A DNA stretch of 64,000 nucleotides from Allium sativum (taxonomy: Eukaryota; Streptophyta; Magnoliopsida; Asparagales; Amaryllidaceae). Below are positions 54,068-64,000 of the stretch, one piece after another. The stretch covers positions 768,050,552-768,114,551 of the forward strand of contig CM060918.1 of the NCBI GenBank assembly GCA_030737875.1, read 5' to 3'. Each line of letters starts with the position of its first letter. Within the stretch, counting starts at the first letter, position 1. The notes under the pieces were generated by a model. That model did no database searches. It worked only from the letters and a program-made list of their open reading frames with translations, and was not told where the DNA came from. Both the position numbers and the translations under genes were made by a program.

Positions 54068-56219
54068 TTGAGACATCGCCTCACATTACCAAGATCTCTA
54101 GACGTACCGTTCAAGTACAGACAGATGAGACAATTGGTCATGTGCATATCCCCTGCGCCCGAGATGATGATATTCGATCTATGGATTCTCCATGAATTAC
54201 CTAAGAGTTTCTCTCACCATGTGTTCACAGCCCTCGACATCATTGATGTATGATTTCTGAATTTAACATAATTTGTAGTGTACAGCTTAATTATCTACCG
54301 AATTACGTAGTCAGCTTGTAGTACTATTTTATAGTATAATAACCAAGAACAAATGTCTTTTTACTAGTCTCGCTACCTTAGCTTTCGTGGCAGTTGGTCA
54401 AGGTATATTACACATATTTTGGATGTAGTCCTTCAGGGTTTTCAAGATAGGCTACCGATTAGTCCATTTGGATATTTCTTAGAGATTACACCTACCCAGT
54501 CCTTTGACCGACCACTGCTGGGTGCTTTAGTCGAGAGATGGTGCCCACCACAAATACCTTTCATTTTCCTTGATTTTGTGATTGGTACTACCGTAGTCGA
54601 TTTTTATATGCTTACGGAGATTGAGATAGGCGGTGCAGATAGAGTGCCATACTCTTTTGACTATACCTTTGAGTCACCTGATTTGTACACGTTGTACATT
54701 CCTAATTTCACCCCATTCATACATCGTCTGGTGCCCTTGCCCTAACATATTTACAGGGGTATACTTTTCCTCATATGGGTACTGAGGCCATGAAGGATTT
54801 TGTATTTCAGGCTATCCTTTTATATCCTTTTGGTTCGACATTCTTTTCAAACCAAAAGAGTATGACTCGACTGGGCCTACTAACATCATTAGCCGATTCA
54901 GTGCATCTACATACGATAAAGTGGGGTTTGACTATACTGGGTTGTCTTTACACTGCACTAGATTCTTTTGGGGAGGTTGCTTAGATATTTAGTTTTTGGT
55001 ACATGTTGTCATGCTGGTATTACGAGTACAGGACCAACTCGCATCCATGTATCGTTGAGGTCGCCAGTCATGCTGCTGATTCATATTTTCCGCGCATGTG
55101 TTAATGAGAGAGTATCCAGGTTGTTACACGTACTCCTACAAGTGTTAAACACGATGACTTGATGGAGGCCCGATCTCATATTGATCTAAGGTGCAGGGGA
55201 AACACCGTGGGCCTCTTATTGGATAGCTCTCACACAGGCTGGTCAACTCTATGACACACATCCCCTCTCCATTGCATATCGTTTGTATCTTCGTCGTGTT
55301 GTTCTGCTCCCACCGGCTTACCTTTCTATTTTGTACTTGGGAGACTGATGTTACTTCTAAGGCACAGGTGAGTTGCGTGCACCTGGAGATCCACTATTAT
55401 GTGTGATGATATGTTCAAGAGGCATCATACTATTGGTAGATAGTGCATACGGGCCTTAGAGAGATAGGCTAGGTAGGTACATAGACTTATTTCATATTTG
55501 GATCCGATTTTGATATTTATTAGGATAGAGTTGCACCTTGGCGCTTCTTGTTACCAGATTACAGTTGGGGTGTAAACTCTGATCACGTAGGTCCACGTGT
55601 GACTACCGGTAGAGTTCATCCTCCACCATTTACTTTTGATTCCACCCCATCACGGTACTCTGAGCATCCCATGGATTATGCTCTTGATGACTTTTTCAGA
55701 GCATACGATCTGAGTGGTACTTTGATTGCGCAGCCTATTGTTTGTCCACTGATAAGCTTGTTGCCGGTATCCCCACCCAGTGACTGTACCTGCCTCATGA
55801 GGTAATTTAGCTACTGGTTGAATTAGTTTCTTGTACGTATTTAAGAAATATAATGTGAGTATAATGGTCTTGTATTGCAGTATTCACATAGGCTGTTCCA
55901 TCACAGATAACATATAACCTCTATTCAGCATATGACACTATTGCATTACCAGAAATTGAGTCAGCAGTACCAGGCGAAGATGCACACATTGCATGGATAA
56001 ATGTATATGATGCAGGGTTAGATGCAGGTTCAAATTGATGTTCTACATGCTCGATTAGATGTGTTAGGATGCGGTGGTACTTGAGGTTTAGGAGGTGGAG
56101 GTAGAGATGGTGCAAGTAGTGGATGTGATGACGAAGACGATGATGAAATGGACGAGGAAGGCGATGGTGAGGTGGAGAAGGACGACAATGACGATGATGG
56201 TGTTGCTTTGGATTTATGA
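54068..56219 (+). pseudogene. Plant mobile domain (PMD/MAIN-like) gene, broken
   Basis: Frames on the plus strand, interrupted by stops and probably introns, fit a PMD protein. At 54,419-54,745 GYFLEITPTQSFDRPLLGAL runs on into VERWCPP, then FYMLTEIEIGG, which resembles the PMD core (ALVERWRPET...LTGLPI-G). An upstream piece (54,068-54,253) with LPRSLDVPFKYRQMRQLV and a downstream piece (55,548-55,805) with HPMDYALDDFFRAYDLSG may be the ends. A Gly-rich and strongly acidic tail (GGGGRDG, DDEDDDEMDEEGDGE) closes the frame at 56,219. PMD genes exist as host silencing factors and as cargo of transposons. The decay and setting favour a transposon-borne copy. The family call rests mainly on the central block. 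Confidence 0.55.
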
Positions 56220-56397
56220 TTACCATCTATTATGTACATGATATCATGATGTATATATGTATTTGTCATGTTGTACTATATTATATGTTGTTCAATGGAT
56301 TCATGTTGACTGCTGTATTATATGATGTTATGTGCTATTGGTTAATGTATGTTTCATGTTGCTACGTCATACTCATAATGTATTTTTTAAACTCATT

Positions 56398-59350
56398 ACG
56401 AACTATCACAATGCGACGAGCTCGATATAATTAACTTTAGTTTATTTGTTAAAATTTAATAAAAAGAGGATAACCTGAATGTTTTAACTCATTATGAACA
56501 AAATTTTAATTACCTAATATGAAACTTGTTTAACTCAGCACATGATGACCCGTAATTTATAACTTCATAGTTTAAAATATTTGACTTGCTTAATCAATTA
56601 GGAATGGTTACTAAATGAAATAATCATGATTTTTTTAAAAAATAATAATTTACACGTATCTTATAATGTACAAGACCAAATCATAGACTATGACATTCAT
56701 TTGAAAGCTTTATTCGAATAAGTCTTGAAGAATCTTGCTTGGATGGATTCCAACGTTTCTTTGATTTTATATCTTAATTTGAACTTTGTTTTGTAAAATT
56801 ACGGAATATCACAACGCGACGATCTCTATATAATTAGTTTAAGTTTATTCGTTAAAGTTTAATAAAAAGAGGACAACCCGAATGTTTTAACTCACTATGA
56901 ACCAAATTTTAATTGTCTAACATGGAATCTTGTTTAACTCAGTAAAGGATGACCCGTATTGTTATGACTCCATGATTTAGAATATTCAACTTGCTTAATT
57001 AATTAGGTATGATTATTACGTGAACTAACCACAAATTTTTTGAAAATTTAATTTACATATATCTTATTATGTATAAGACCAAATTATAGACCATGACATT
57101 CATTTGAAAGCTCTATTCAAATAAGTCTTGATGAATCTTGCTTGGATGGATTCCGACATTTTTTTGATTTCATATATTAATTTGAACTTCATTTTGTAAA
57201 ATTACGAACTACCACAACGCGACGAGCTAGATATAATTAATTTTAGTTTAATCGTTAAAATTTAATAAAAAGAGGGCAAACTTAAATGTTTTAACTATTA
57301 TGAAATAAAATTTAAATATCTAACATGGAATCTTGTTTAACTCAGTAGAGGACGACCCTCGTTTTTTAACCTCATAATTTAAATATTCGACTTGCTTAAT
57401 TAATTAGGTATGCTTACTATATGAACTAACCGTGATTTTATCGAAAAATTAATTTATAGATATCTCAAAATATACAAGACCAAATCACAGACTGTGACAT
57501 TTATTTGAAAGCTCTATTCAAACAAGTCTTGAAGTATCTTACTTGGATGGATTTCAATAATCTTTTGATTTTATATATTAATTTGAACTTTGTTTCGTAA
57601 AAATATGAACTACCACAATGCGACAAGCTCGATATAATTAATTTTGGTTTATTCATTAAAATTTAATAAAAAGAGGATGACCTGAATGCTTTAATTCATT
57701 ATAAACCAGCTTTTAATTATCGAAGATGGAATCCTGTTTAACTCAACAGGGGACGACCCATATTATTTAACTGCATAATTAAGAACATTTGACTAGCTCA
57801 ATTAATTAGGTATGGTTACTACACAAACTAACAGCTGTTTCTTGAAAATTTAATTTACACATATCTCATAATGTACAAGACCAAATCACAGACTGCGACA
57901 TTCATAAGCACTATTTGAATAAGTCTTGAAGAATCTTGCTAGGATGGATTTCGACATTTTTTTTGATTTTATATATTAATTTGAACTTCGTTTCATGAAA
58001 TTACGAACTACCACAACGCAACGAGCTCAATATAGTTAATTTTATTTACTCATTAAAATTTAATAAAAAGAGGACAGACTGAATGTTTAAACTCATTATG
58101 CACCAAATTTTAATTAGTGAAAATTAGTCATGCATCCTTAAATTTTTTGGAAATTAGAACGACATCCTCCCCAACTTTACAATTCAAAGCGGGTCCCTAT
58201 TTTTCATGTTACGTGTTTTTCACAAAAAATAATGCGCTGGTGTATAAAAAAATATCAATAATCTACAAATATTCCCAGAAGATCTTGGGATTTTTTTTTG
58301 CATACTTTTATGCAATTAAACCCAATAGTTGCGTACATGTATGTACTATTCTTGAAGCAGTTTACACTTAAAATCTGCATAAATTCTTGCATACATGTAT
58401 GCAACTATTCTAATTATATGCATACGTGTATGCAACAGTGCATGCAGATATTATGTTGAAAAATCTACATGAATATTTTGTATACGAGTATGCAACTATT
58501 CTGTTTTATTGCATACATGTATTCAAATAAAAATGAACTAAAATTTATGCCTACGGATTGTTGCATACATGTATGCATTTATTCTGAATACTTGCATGCA
58601 TGTATGCAAATAAATATGAACTGATATGCATGCCTACGAGTTATTGCATGCACGTGCATTTATTCTGTATTACATGCATGCATGTATGCATAAAAGTTAA
58701 GGCAGATGCGTCACTGCAATAGTTGCATACATGTATGCAAGAATTTCAAATATATGCATCCATTGATGCAGATTATTGTGGTTTTGTTGTTTTTTGTTCT
58801 TTTTTGGTTTTGATGCGTTTTTCGGTTGTTTTTTCATCTGATTTTTTTTTATGTTTACGTGTTTGATTTAAATATGAATTTATGTGATTTATTTATTTAA
58901 CTTTATTTATGAATTTTTGAAAAATAGGGATGTAATTTATAATAAGTTTAGGATCGGAAGTGAGCCTAATTTTGAAACTTAATAGGGACCTGATCCAAAC
59001 ACACCCTTTTAATTATCTAACATCTAATCTTGTTTAACTTAGCAGAGGATGACCTGTATCGTTTAACTCCATAATTTGAAATATTCAGCTTGCTTAATTA
59101 ATTAGGTATGGTTACTATACGGACTAGTCAGGATTTTTTTGAAAATTTAATTTGTACATATCTCAAATGTACAAGACCAAATCACAGACCGACATTCATT
59201 TGAAAGCAATATTCGAACAAGTCTTAAAGAAACTTGCTTGGATGGATTTCAACTTTATATATATATATTAATTTGAACTTTGTTTCGTAAAATTACGAAC
59301 TACCACAACGCGACGAGCTCGATATAATTATTTTTTTATTCATTAAAAAT
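56398..59350. repeat. Tandem array with about 400-bp units, six units
   Basis: Units start with acgaactaccacaacgcgac (or close variants) at 56,398, 56,801, 57,204, 57,605, 58,003 and 59,295. Spacings are 403, 403, 401, 398 and 1,292, the last being about 393 once the 890-bp insertion and its 9-bp duplication are removed. Shared blocks in each unit include taataaaaagagga, cttgtttaactcag, cttgcttaattaattagg, gtacaagaccaaatca and cttgcttggatgga. The last unit is cut off near 59,350. Units differ by roughly 10-15% by eye. No coding potential. Confidence 0.92.
58117..59006. mobile_element. 890-bp palindrome-rich element inserted in the satellite
   Basis: Interrupts one satellite unit exactly, with a 9-bp direct duplication, ttttaatta (58,108-58,116 and 59,007-59,015). 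A 9-bp duplication is typical of Mutator-like elements, but terminal inverted repeats are weak (start gtgaaaattag, end caaacacaccc). Between about 58,330 and 58,765 it carries about a dozen imperfect copies of the palindrome TGCATACATGTATGCA. A short frame (58,117-58,371) has no known motif. Identity as a MULE-type MITE is an inference. Confidence 0.75.
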
Positions 59351-59439
59351 TAATAAAATAGTTACTACTATGGAAATTAAAAAGTTACTACATTAATAAT
59401 TAAGTATCTACTACCAAAGAAATTATAGAAACAACTGCA

Positions 59440-60073
59440 AATGTGGGAACTTTGACATAAGAATCGGCTTTTTGAGTCCTACCCAATATTTCTTCTCATA
59501 CTCATCCATTCCAGTTAGGTCTCCGGCTATATTTCTTTCTCCTCTCTTTGTTGTTCCATAGCTTACTGATATTGCTTGGTAGTTAACTCCTACATTTTAG
59601 TTAGCAACTTTTGCTGCTCGAGATCAACAAACCGACTCATTACTTCTATTTTCTTTCGAGCTTGCAAAGTTCTGTCTTGATGTTTTTGCTCGTTTATGTC
59701 AACGGCGACGTTCACTTTTGCATCCACAAAAACATCAATCTTTTTTTCCTCTTTGAAGCTTTGACTCGCACTGGTCTATAATCTTGGTTTTGTCTTTGAC
59801 TAAATTAACCAAGCAGGTTTTCCCCTGAAACGGAGAATCTCTTCCTGATGACTCTCCAGGACTAAACAAATAAGTGGATTTTGAAGCTTTGCTCTTTCCC
59901 TTTGCAGATGTTTGAACATTACGTAGGCTCTTGGAAGTATTAGAGTTCCATTTCGGTTGACTGGTAAGCATGTCATAGTAGTTAAAAACTAATAATAATG
60001 TGGTATTTTTGCCCGGTTTTCTCTTGTGAACAACTTCTTGAACTCCTCGTATTCCATCCGTTTCTGCCAACAA
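59440..60073 (-). pseudogene. NAM-associated / PIF-Harbinger ORF1-like relic
   Basis: The minus-strand frame to 59,735 has VFNYYDMLTSQPKWNSN, then SPGESSGRDSPFQGK and a Lys-rich part. It continues in another frame with DAKVNVAVDINEQKHQD and ARKKIEVMSRFVDLEQQKLL. A further shift gives DLTGMDEYEKKYWVGLKKPIL. The order (PKW, Ser-rich linker, charged helix, then D-hxGMD-xxxxYhxxhRxxIL) is that of the NAM-associated C-terminal domain found in PIF/Harbinger ORF1 and related plant proteins. The N-terminal trihelix part is missing; the Sirevirus LTR starts 25 bp away. It could also be a host gene fragment. Confidence 0.45.
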
Positions 60074-60097
60074 AAAATGGAATAGATTCGTAAATAA

Positions 60098-60904
60098 TGA
60101 AAGAGTCTATGCAGCGGTAGGATCGGATAGTATGGAGTATAAGCAATGTATGTAAGTGAAAAGTAGTAGTTGAAAGTAAAATGACACAGTCAATTTTATA
60201 CTGGTTCGGACCACTGTCCTACGTCTAGCCCCAGACTCCCTTCTGTTATTTCACTAACATAAAAACCCTCGTTTCACCTAGAGTAATAGGTTCACATTTA
60301 TCCGAATAGATGAACGAGATTTCTTGCCTCAACTACTGAAGAGGACTTTCACAATACAAAGTAATTGATGACTATTTTTGCTCTTGATAACACGAATATG
60401 TAAATTTGAAGTACACCCTTCCTATAATCTTTCCTTGATGATAAACGTGTAACTTGTGAAAGAATATGGAAGACTAAAATCTTAAGTATTTGTAAATAGG
60501 CTGCGTTAGAGATTTAGAGAGCTTTTAGTAAGATAGTAAGAATTGGAATGAAATTCGGTGAGTGGATTACTTAATCAAGCATCTATTTATAGTATACAAA
60601 AGGTTACAACTATTCATGAAGAGATTTGATCAAGAGATATAAAACAGGAAGTTGTGACTCTTCATGATAAGTTGCATCCCTTCGTATTCAGATGTTTGAA
60701 TAAAAATTTCAGATGTTTGTTTTGATTTGAAAATAAAACAGCAAGGAAATAGGCCAATTCAAAGCAAATTCAGATGTCTGAATTTTTTAGACCAGACATC
60801 TGAATCTTATGTGAATCTGAAATTTCTTTCAGCAAAAAGACGTCTATCTGAAAAATTTCAGATGTCTGTTTTCTGAAGCAGACTAATCCTTGTCTACTTT
60901 ATTA

Positions 60905-60954
<50 letters not shown>

Positions 60955-61151
60955 GTGTGTGTGTGTAATCATCAAGGAATACTTTAACAAATAAATCTAA
61001 GACTAACAGATTCTTATAACATATATAATCGTCATTTGTGTTCTTGAATCTACTGTCGAATATCTTCTTGCAAAACAAAGTTAGTTGATATAGAAAATAT
61101 GCTCATGTATAGTTGTCATAGTCAAAACGCTATAGAGCAAGATTCAACATT
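60098..61151 (-). repeat. 3' LTR of a minus-strand Sirevirus-type element
   Basis: 1,054 bp. On the minus strand it starts TGTTGAATCTTG right after the polypurine tract and ends ...CTCTTTCA. Blocks shared with the LTR at 7,399 (reverse complemented) include gaaccagtataaaat, the taggac/gga area before it, and ataggaagggtg. A TATA box (TATAAATA, minus) is at 60,584-60,591. U3 is full of CAGATGTCTG-type motifs. The 5' LTR lies beyond the window. Confidence 0.85.
60906..60950. repeat. (TA)n microsatellite in the LTR
   Basis: About 22 TA units followed by a short TG run, inside the Sirevirus-type LTR. Confidence 0.95.
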
Positions 61152-61205
61152 CTCCCCCTTTTTGACTAATGCCATCACTTGTTTCTCCTCCTTTGACATT
61201 GATAA
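61152..61205 (-). other. Polypurine tract of the minus-strand Sirevirus-type element
   Basis: On the minus strand AAAAAGGGGGAGAA directly precedes the LTR, and a second tract (caaaggaggagaaac) lies about 30 bp upstream. The same layout occurs in the element at 7,399, supporting a common lineage and fixing the orientation. Confidence 0.8.
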
Positions 61206-61607
61206 AAAGGGATAATTATTAAATAAATTAAGTATGTTTGAACAACACACAATCACAACATAAAAATAGACATACTATAAACAAGCATAACATTCAGATA
61301 TAATTTAATATAGCACATCATAGAGTTTTATGCTGAAGGGTAGAGCTAAGTATCAAAAAATATTACAAACCCACAATTGAAAGTTTAAAGCCAAAATACT
61401 ATTAAGATAACCATCCCGCCGTTGCTTACCAACTTTCCGAGGTTGGAACGCTTTCAGCTACACTTGTATCCCCACCCTTAGGATCACCATGTTCAGAACT
61501 AATATCAGGAACTTCTTCGGTCATACTAGATGACCATTCAACCGGAGCCGGAGTATGCGCTTGGGTAGAAGAAGTCCCAGTGCAAGATATTGTTTCCCAA
61601 ATCTTGT

Positions 61608-62680
61608 TCAGAAAGCCTTTGATGGAATAAATTTCTTATTTGTTTGTCTCTCAAAATGCTTAAGATCTTTATAACTTATGGATTGACTGTGTGATAGCGT
61701 AACTAAGGCTTGCTTAGAGGAAGTATCAGGAGAGATGACTTGAATTCCTTCTTCTTCTTCCCTATGTTGATGGAGATGAGAAGGCTCGGTTATAAGTGCT
61801 TCCGGTTGAGATCCTACAGGTTCGGTCCAAGCCTCGAAAGACATATACTCCAAAGTCGCGGGATTAGGATCAATATCTATAAGTTTTAAGGTCTTAGAAC
61901 CAATTTCCTTGACACTAAGGAACGAAGTATCGGGCATTGTTATTTCACAAGCGGTAAGGATCCGAGTAATATAAGCGCTGTAGTGAAGAGTCTTATACTT
62001 GACCGTGTATGTAATATCCTTTCATTCATCTAGAATGATCTTTGCCCTATTGATTTGCTGATTCGAGTACAAGGCACACAAGGCTTGAAAGTCACGTTTA
62101 TAAACTTTTTCGTAACTTCCTTTGTGGGTTGGATTGTTCGGACCAGTATATGGTTTAACAATCGAGCTTGTGGTCGAAGATGGGTAGAAGTAAGATCATG
62201 CATATTAACGAGACCATCCAAGAGAAACTTGTGTGATATCTCACCTCTCTTAGTCATATCAACTTCAATTGTGTCGATATCAAGTCCTTACTAGGCACAA
62301 CTAAAAATTTGACTTAATCGTTGAATCAAAAGAAGAATAGGCTTTCCACATACCCAAGACCAAAAACAATTTGTCGTGTTTTGGGGTCTAGTATGATCTA
62401 GGTTCAAGTTAGCCAAGAATAATTTTACTAGAAAAGGATAGATTTTGACATTAAATGTATTATAGTCAACTAGAGATTCGAAGTGATAATGTCTAGCATA
62501 TTGTAGAAGTCGATAATTAGAGAAAGAATCAAACTTAACAATAGCACCTTCAAAGAATTTTGAATTTTTCATTGCCTTGTACCTTTCTTTAGCGGTGTCA
62601 ACCCAAAGCCATTTTTGAATTAATTCGTCAGTGAGAGGGTTTGATTCTTGTTCTCTTGTACGTTTTCCAAGATTTGACAT
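61608..62680 (-). pseudogene. Decayed ORF between pol and 3' LTR, putative plant transposon protein-like
   Basis: Three minus-strand pieces. The first (62,291-62,680) starts MSNLGKRTREQESNP and contains YRLLQYARHYHFESLVDYNT, then IYPFLVKLFLANLNL. Two stops follow, and the same frame goes on (62,030-62,257) with LRPQARLLNHILVRTIQP. After a shift a piece with LHYSAYITRIL and an acidic tail (61,608-61,937) follows. The order (a VYP-LV-FY-NL block, then LRPEARhLHYhh-R-hhP) resembles the putative plant transposon protein domain (Transposase_32 type). In this position an extra or env-like ORF is known in some Sireviruses; either reading is possible. Function unknown. Confidence 0.5.
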
Positions 62681-62814
62681 GATTATTATGGTAAAAATTT
62701 GAAGTGATTTGGTAATTTGGGGGCCAGAGTTTTATAAGAGGTAAAAAGGTGAAATGGTAAAAAGTGAAGAGTTGAAGAGAAATGATGATTGGGTAATAGA
62801 TGCATGTCCTTTTA

Positions 62815-63165
62815 AAAAAGATGTCTGGTCAGATTCAGATGTCTATTTGAGAAAATCAAACATCTGATTTTTCTTTAATTTGAAAACAGTTCATTTTTTA
62901 TGAATTCAGACCTCTGTTTGTTTTTAATCAGACGTCTATTTATAGAACAAAAAAAAAATTGTCTCAGCGACCAGACGTCAAAAATAATTAGGTCAGACGT
63001 CTGATTTTGCAAAATTTTGGACTAGCAAGAATTTAGTTCATTTTCACCATGTTTCAGACGTATGTTTTTTTTTTTTTTTTTTTGGACAGACATTTATTTT
63101 TCTTTTAGAAATATATATTACCCAGTAATCAGACGTCTATCTGATATAATTCAGATGTTTGTTTT
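62815..63165. repeat. Cluster of CAGACGTCTG-type palindromes
   Basis: At least ten variants of CAGACGTCTG/CAGATGTCTG in 350 bp, including a perfect one at 62,994-63,003, within otherwise AT-rich DNA. A poly(T) run lies at about 63,066-63,083. The same motif fills the neighbouring LTR. Confidence 0.75.
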
Positions 63166-63289
63166 GGCAAATTTCTATAATAAAACTTATTTATTTTTGC
63201 TTGAAAAATAAATTTTATATAAAAAAGGTTTCAACAATAAAATGAATTAAAATAATTAAATGCAAATAATCTTAAACAAAAGTTAATTT

Positions 63290-63905
63290 TTAGGAGGCGG
63301 AGTCTTTGTCGGTGTTGAGAATCGTTTCCCTTCATTCGCTTTATAATTCTTGTCCCAGATGTTTGGACTGTAAGAAGGTATTTGAGAAGAGATAGGACAA
63401 TACTTCATTGTATGATACGCTGGATCATTTTCAGTTCGATATGATGAGGATCGATCAATAGATTGGGTGGAATTGGTAACGGTTCAGACACATCCTTCAT
63501 TTTTGGACCGTAAAACTTATAGACAATTTCCTCGAGAAGACTAAAACGAGTTGCGGTGGCCTTTTGCTCAAAGTATAATTCTTTTGGGAGCGCTATTTTC
63601 TCTTTTTGATGGTGATGTATTTCATCTACTTTTCTTTTTGTATATGGTGATGAAAATATAGCTCGTTTTTCCTTTTTTGAATCCGGAGTAAATCCTCTGT
63701 GTTAATTTCCCCATTGATACTCGAGTTCATTTCTTGGAGTTGGTGTGGGAAACTGTGGAGTATCTGATGAACTATCCGTTGTGAAGGTAATGTTAATTGA
63801 GGAGTTTGAGTTGTTGGAAGATATAGTTGATAGGATTGTTTTTGTACTTTTGAAATTTATAGTTTGAATTTTTATTTTAATGATGCCATATGCTTATATA
63901 AGCTA
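63290..63905 (-). pseudogene. Decayed unidentified ORF
   Basis: Minus-strand translation gives a Ser/Thr/Asn/Pro-rich start (SSNNSNSSINITFTTDSSSD, then TPQFPTPTPRNELEYQWGN) to a stop. With a shift it continues through RGFTPDSKKEKRAIFSSPYT, KEKIALPKELYFEQKATATR and FSLLEEIVYKFYGPKMKDVS. I do not recognise it. It lies upstream of the ORF at 62,680 on the same strand, so it probably belongs to the same Sirevirus-type element. Confidence 0.4.
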
Positions 63906-64000
63906 GATTGTAAAATATGTGGTTGGAGTTTCATGAAGTTTTAGCCAGGGAATAACTCAAACAAAGTGAGTAATTTTAGGAAAGAAACTAACTTTAGTTA

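Noticed and set aside
55921..56269. His/Pro/Ser-rich minus-strand frames as a small gene
   Set aside because: They are the antisense of the acidic Gly/Asp/Glu tail of the PMD-type relic.
1..64000. Bacterial-type systems (operons, insertion sequences, CRISPR-Cas, defence islands)
   Set aside because: No such proteins, no operon structure or ribosome-binding sites; every recognisable protein is from eukaryotic plant transposable elements.

Overview
This window looks like repeat-rich, AT-rich nuclear intergenic DNA from a flowering plant, most likely a eudicot. The reasons are plant-type LTR retrotransposons primed by initiator tRNA-Met (TGGTATCAGAGC primer sites), Helitron ends, hAT and MITE-like elements, tRNA-derived SINE heads, a LINE relic with a DUF4283-like domain, a plant mobile domain relic, and no bacterial operon or replicon signals. 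I found no intact host gene. Species cannot be told from what I can see.

Layout. 1-2,660: LTR-like remnants (a TATA box at 456, a copia-type U5 near 2,520-2,660) and a short internal duplication. 3,073-7,055: an old two-copy tandem duplication of about 0.78 kb, with a 2.4-kb pol-less LTR element (3,460-5,861, minus strand, TSD atatg) inserted in the first copy only. 7,399-11,599: a young deletion derivative of a Sirevirus-type copia element (TSD tatag, two 1,279-bp LTRs) that keeps only the C-terminal, coiled-coil part of Gag. 11,694-11,765: a decayed initiator-tRNA-Met copy. 12,020-19,733: a probable 7.7-kb Helitron carrying internal repeats, a 730-bp hAT-type element (8-bp TSD) and a 579-bp MITE. 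20,610-22,373: a second, smaller Helitron. 23,390-23,800: two tRNA-like SINE heads in opposite orientation.

24,420-34,600: a LINE relic on the minus strand (RT around 24.6 kb, DUF4283-like domain around 34.4 kb), split by an 8.5-kb Ty3/gypsy element (25,446-33,987, minus strand, TSD gaaag) whose integrase region is replaced by GC-rich minisatellite. 35,773-53,281: a decayed Ty1/copia element, itself split inside its Gag zinc knuckle by a nearly intact 11.3-kb chromovirus-like Ty3/gypsy element (37,489-48,814). 54,068-56,219: a broken plant-mobile-domain (PMD) gene. 56,398-about 59,350: a six-unit tandem array of about 400 bp, one unit split by an 890-bp element full of imperfect TGCATACATGTATGCA palindromes (9-bp TSD). 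59,440-60,073: a relic resembling the NAM-associated/PIF-Harbinger ORF1 type. 60,098-64,000: the 3' end of a minus-strand Sirevirus-type element (LTR, polypurine tract, two decayed ORFs), running off the window.

The regions do not form a pathway; the coherent story is layered insertion: LINE then gypsy, copia then gypsy, tandem duplication then mini-element, Helitron with hAT/MITE cargo, satellite then palindrome-rich element. The points most worth checking are the Gag-only Sirevirus derivative with near-identical LTRs, the palindrome-rich element in the satellite, the short palindromes (CAGACGTCTG, CGGTCGACCG) shared by LTRs of different elements, and the almost intact gypsy copy. I did not see a convincing new molecular system. 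All identities and alignments here were judged by eye.
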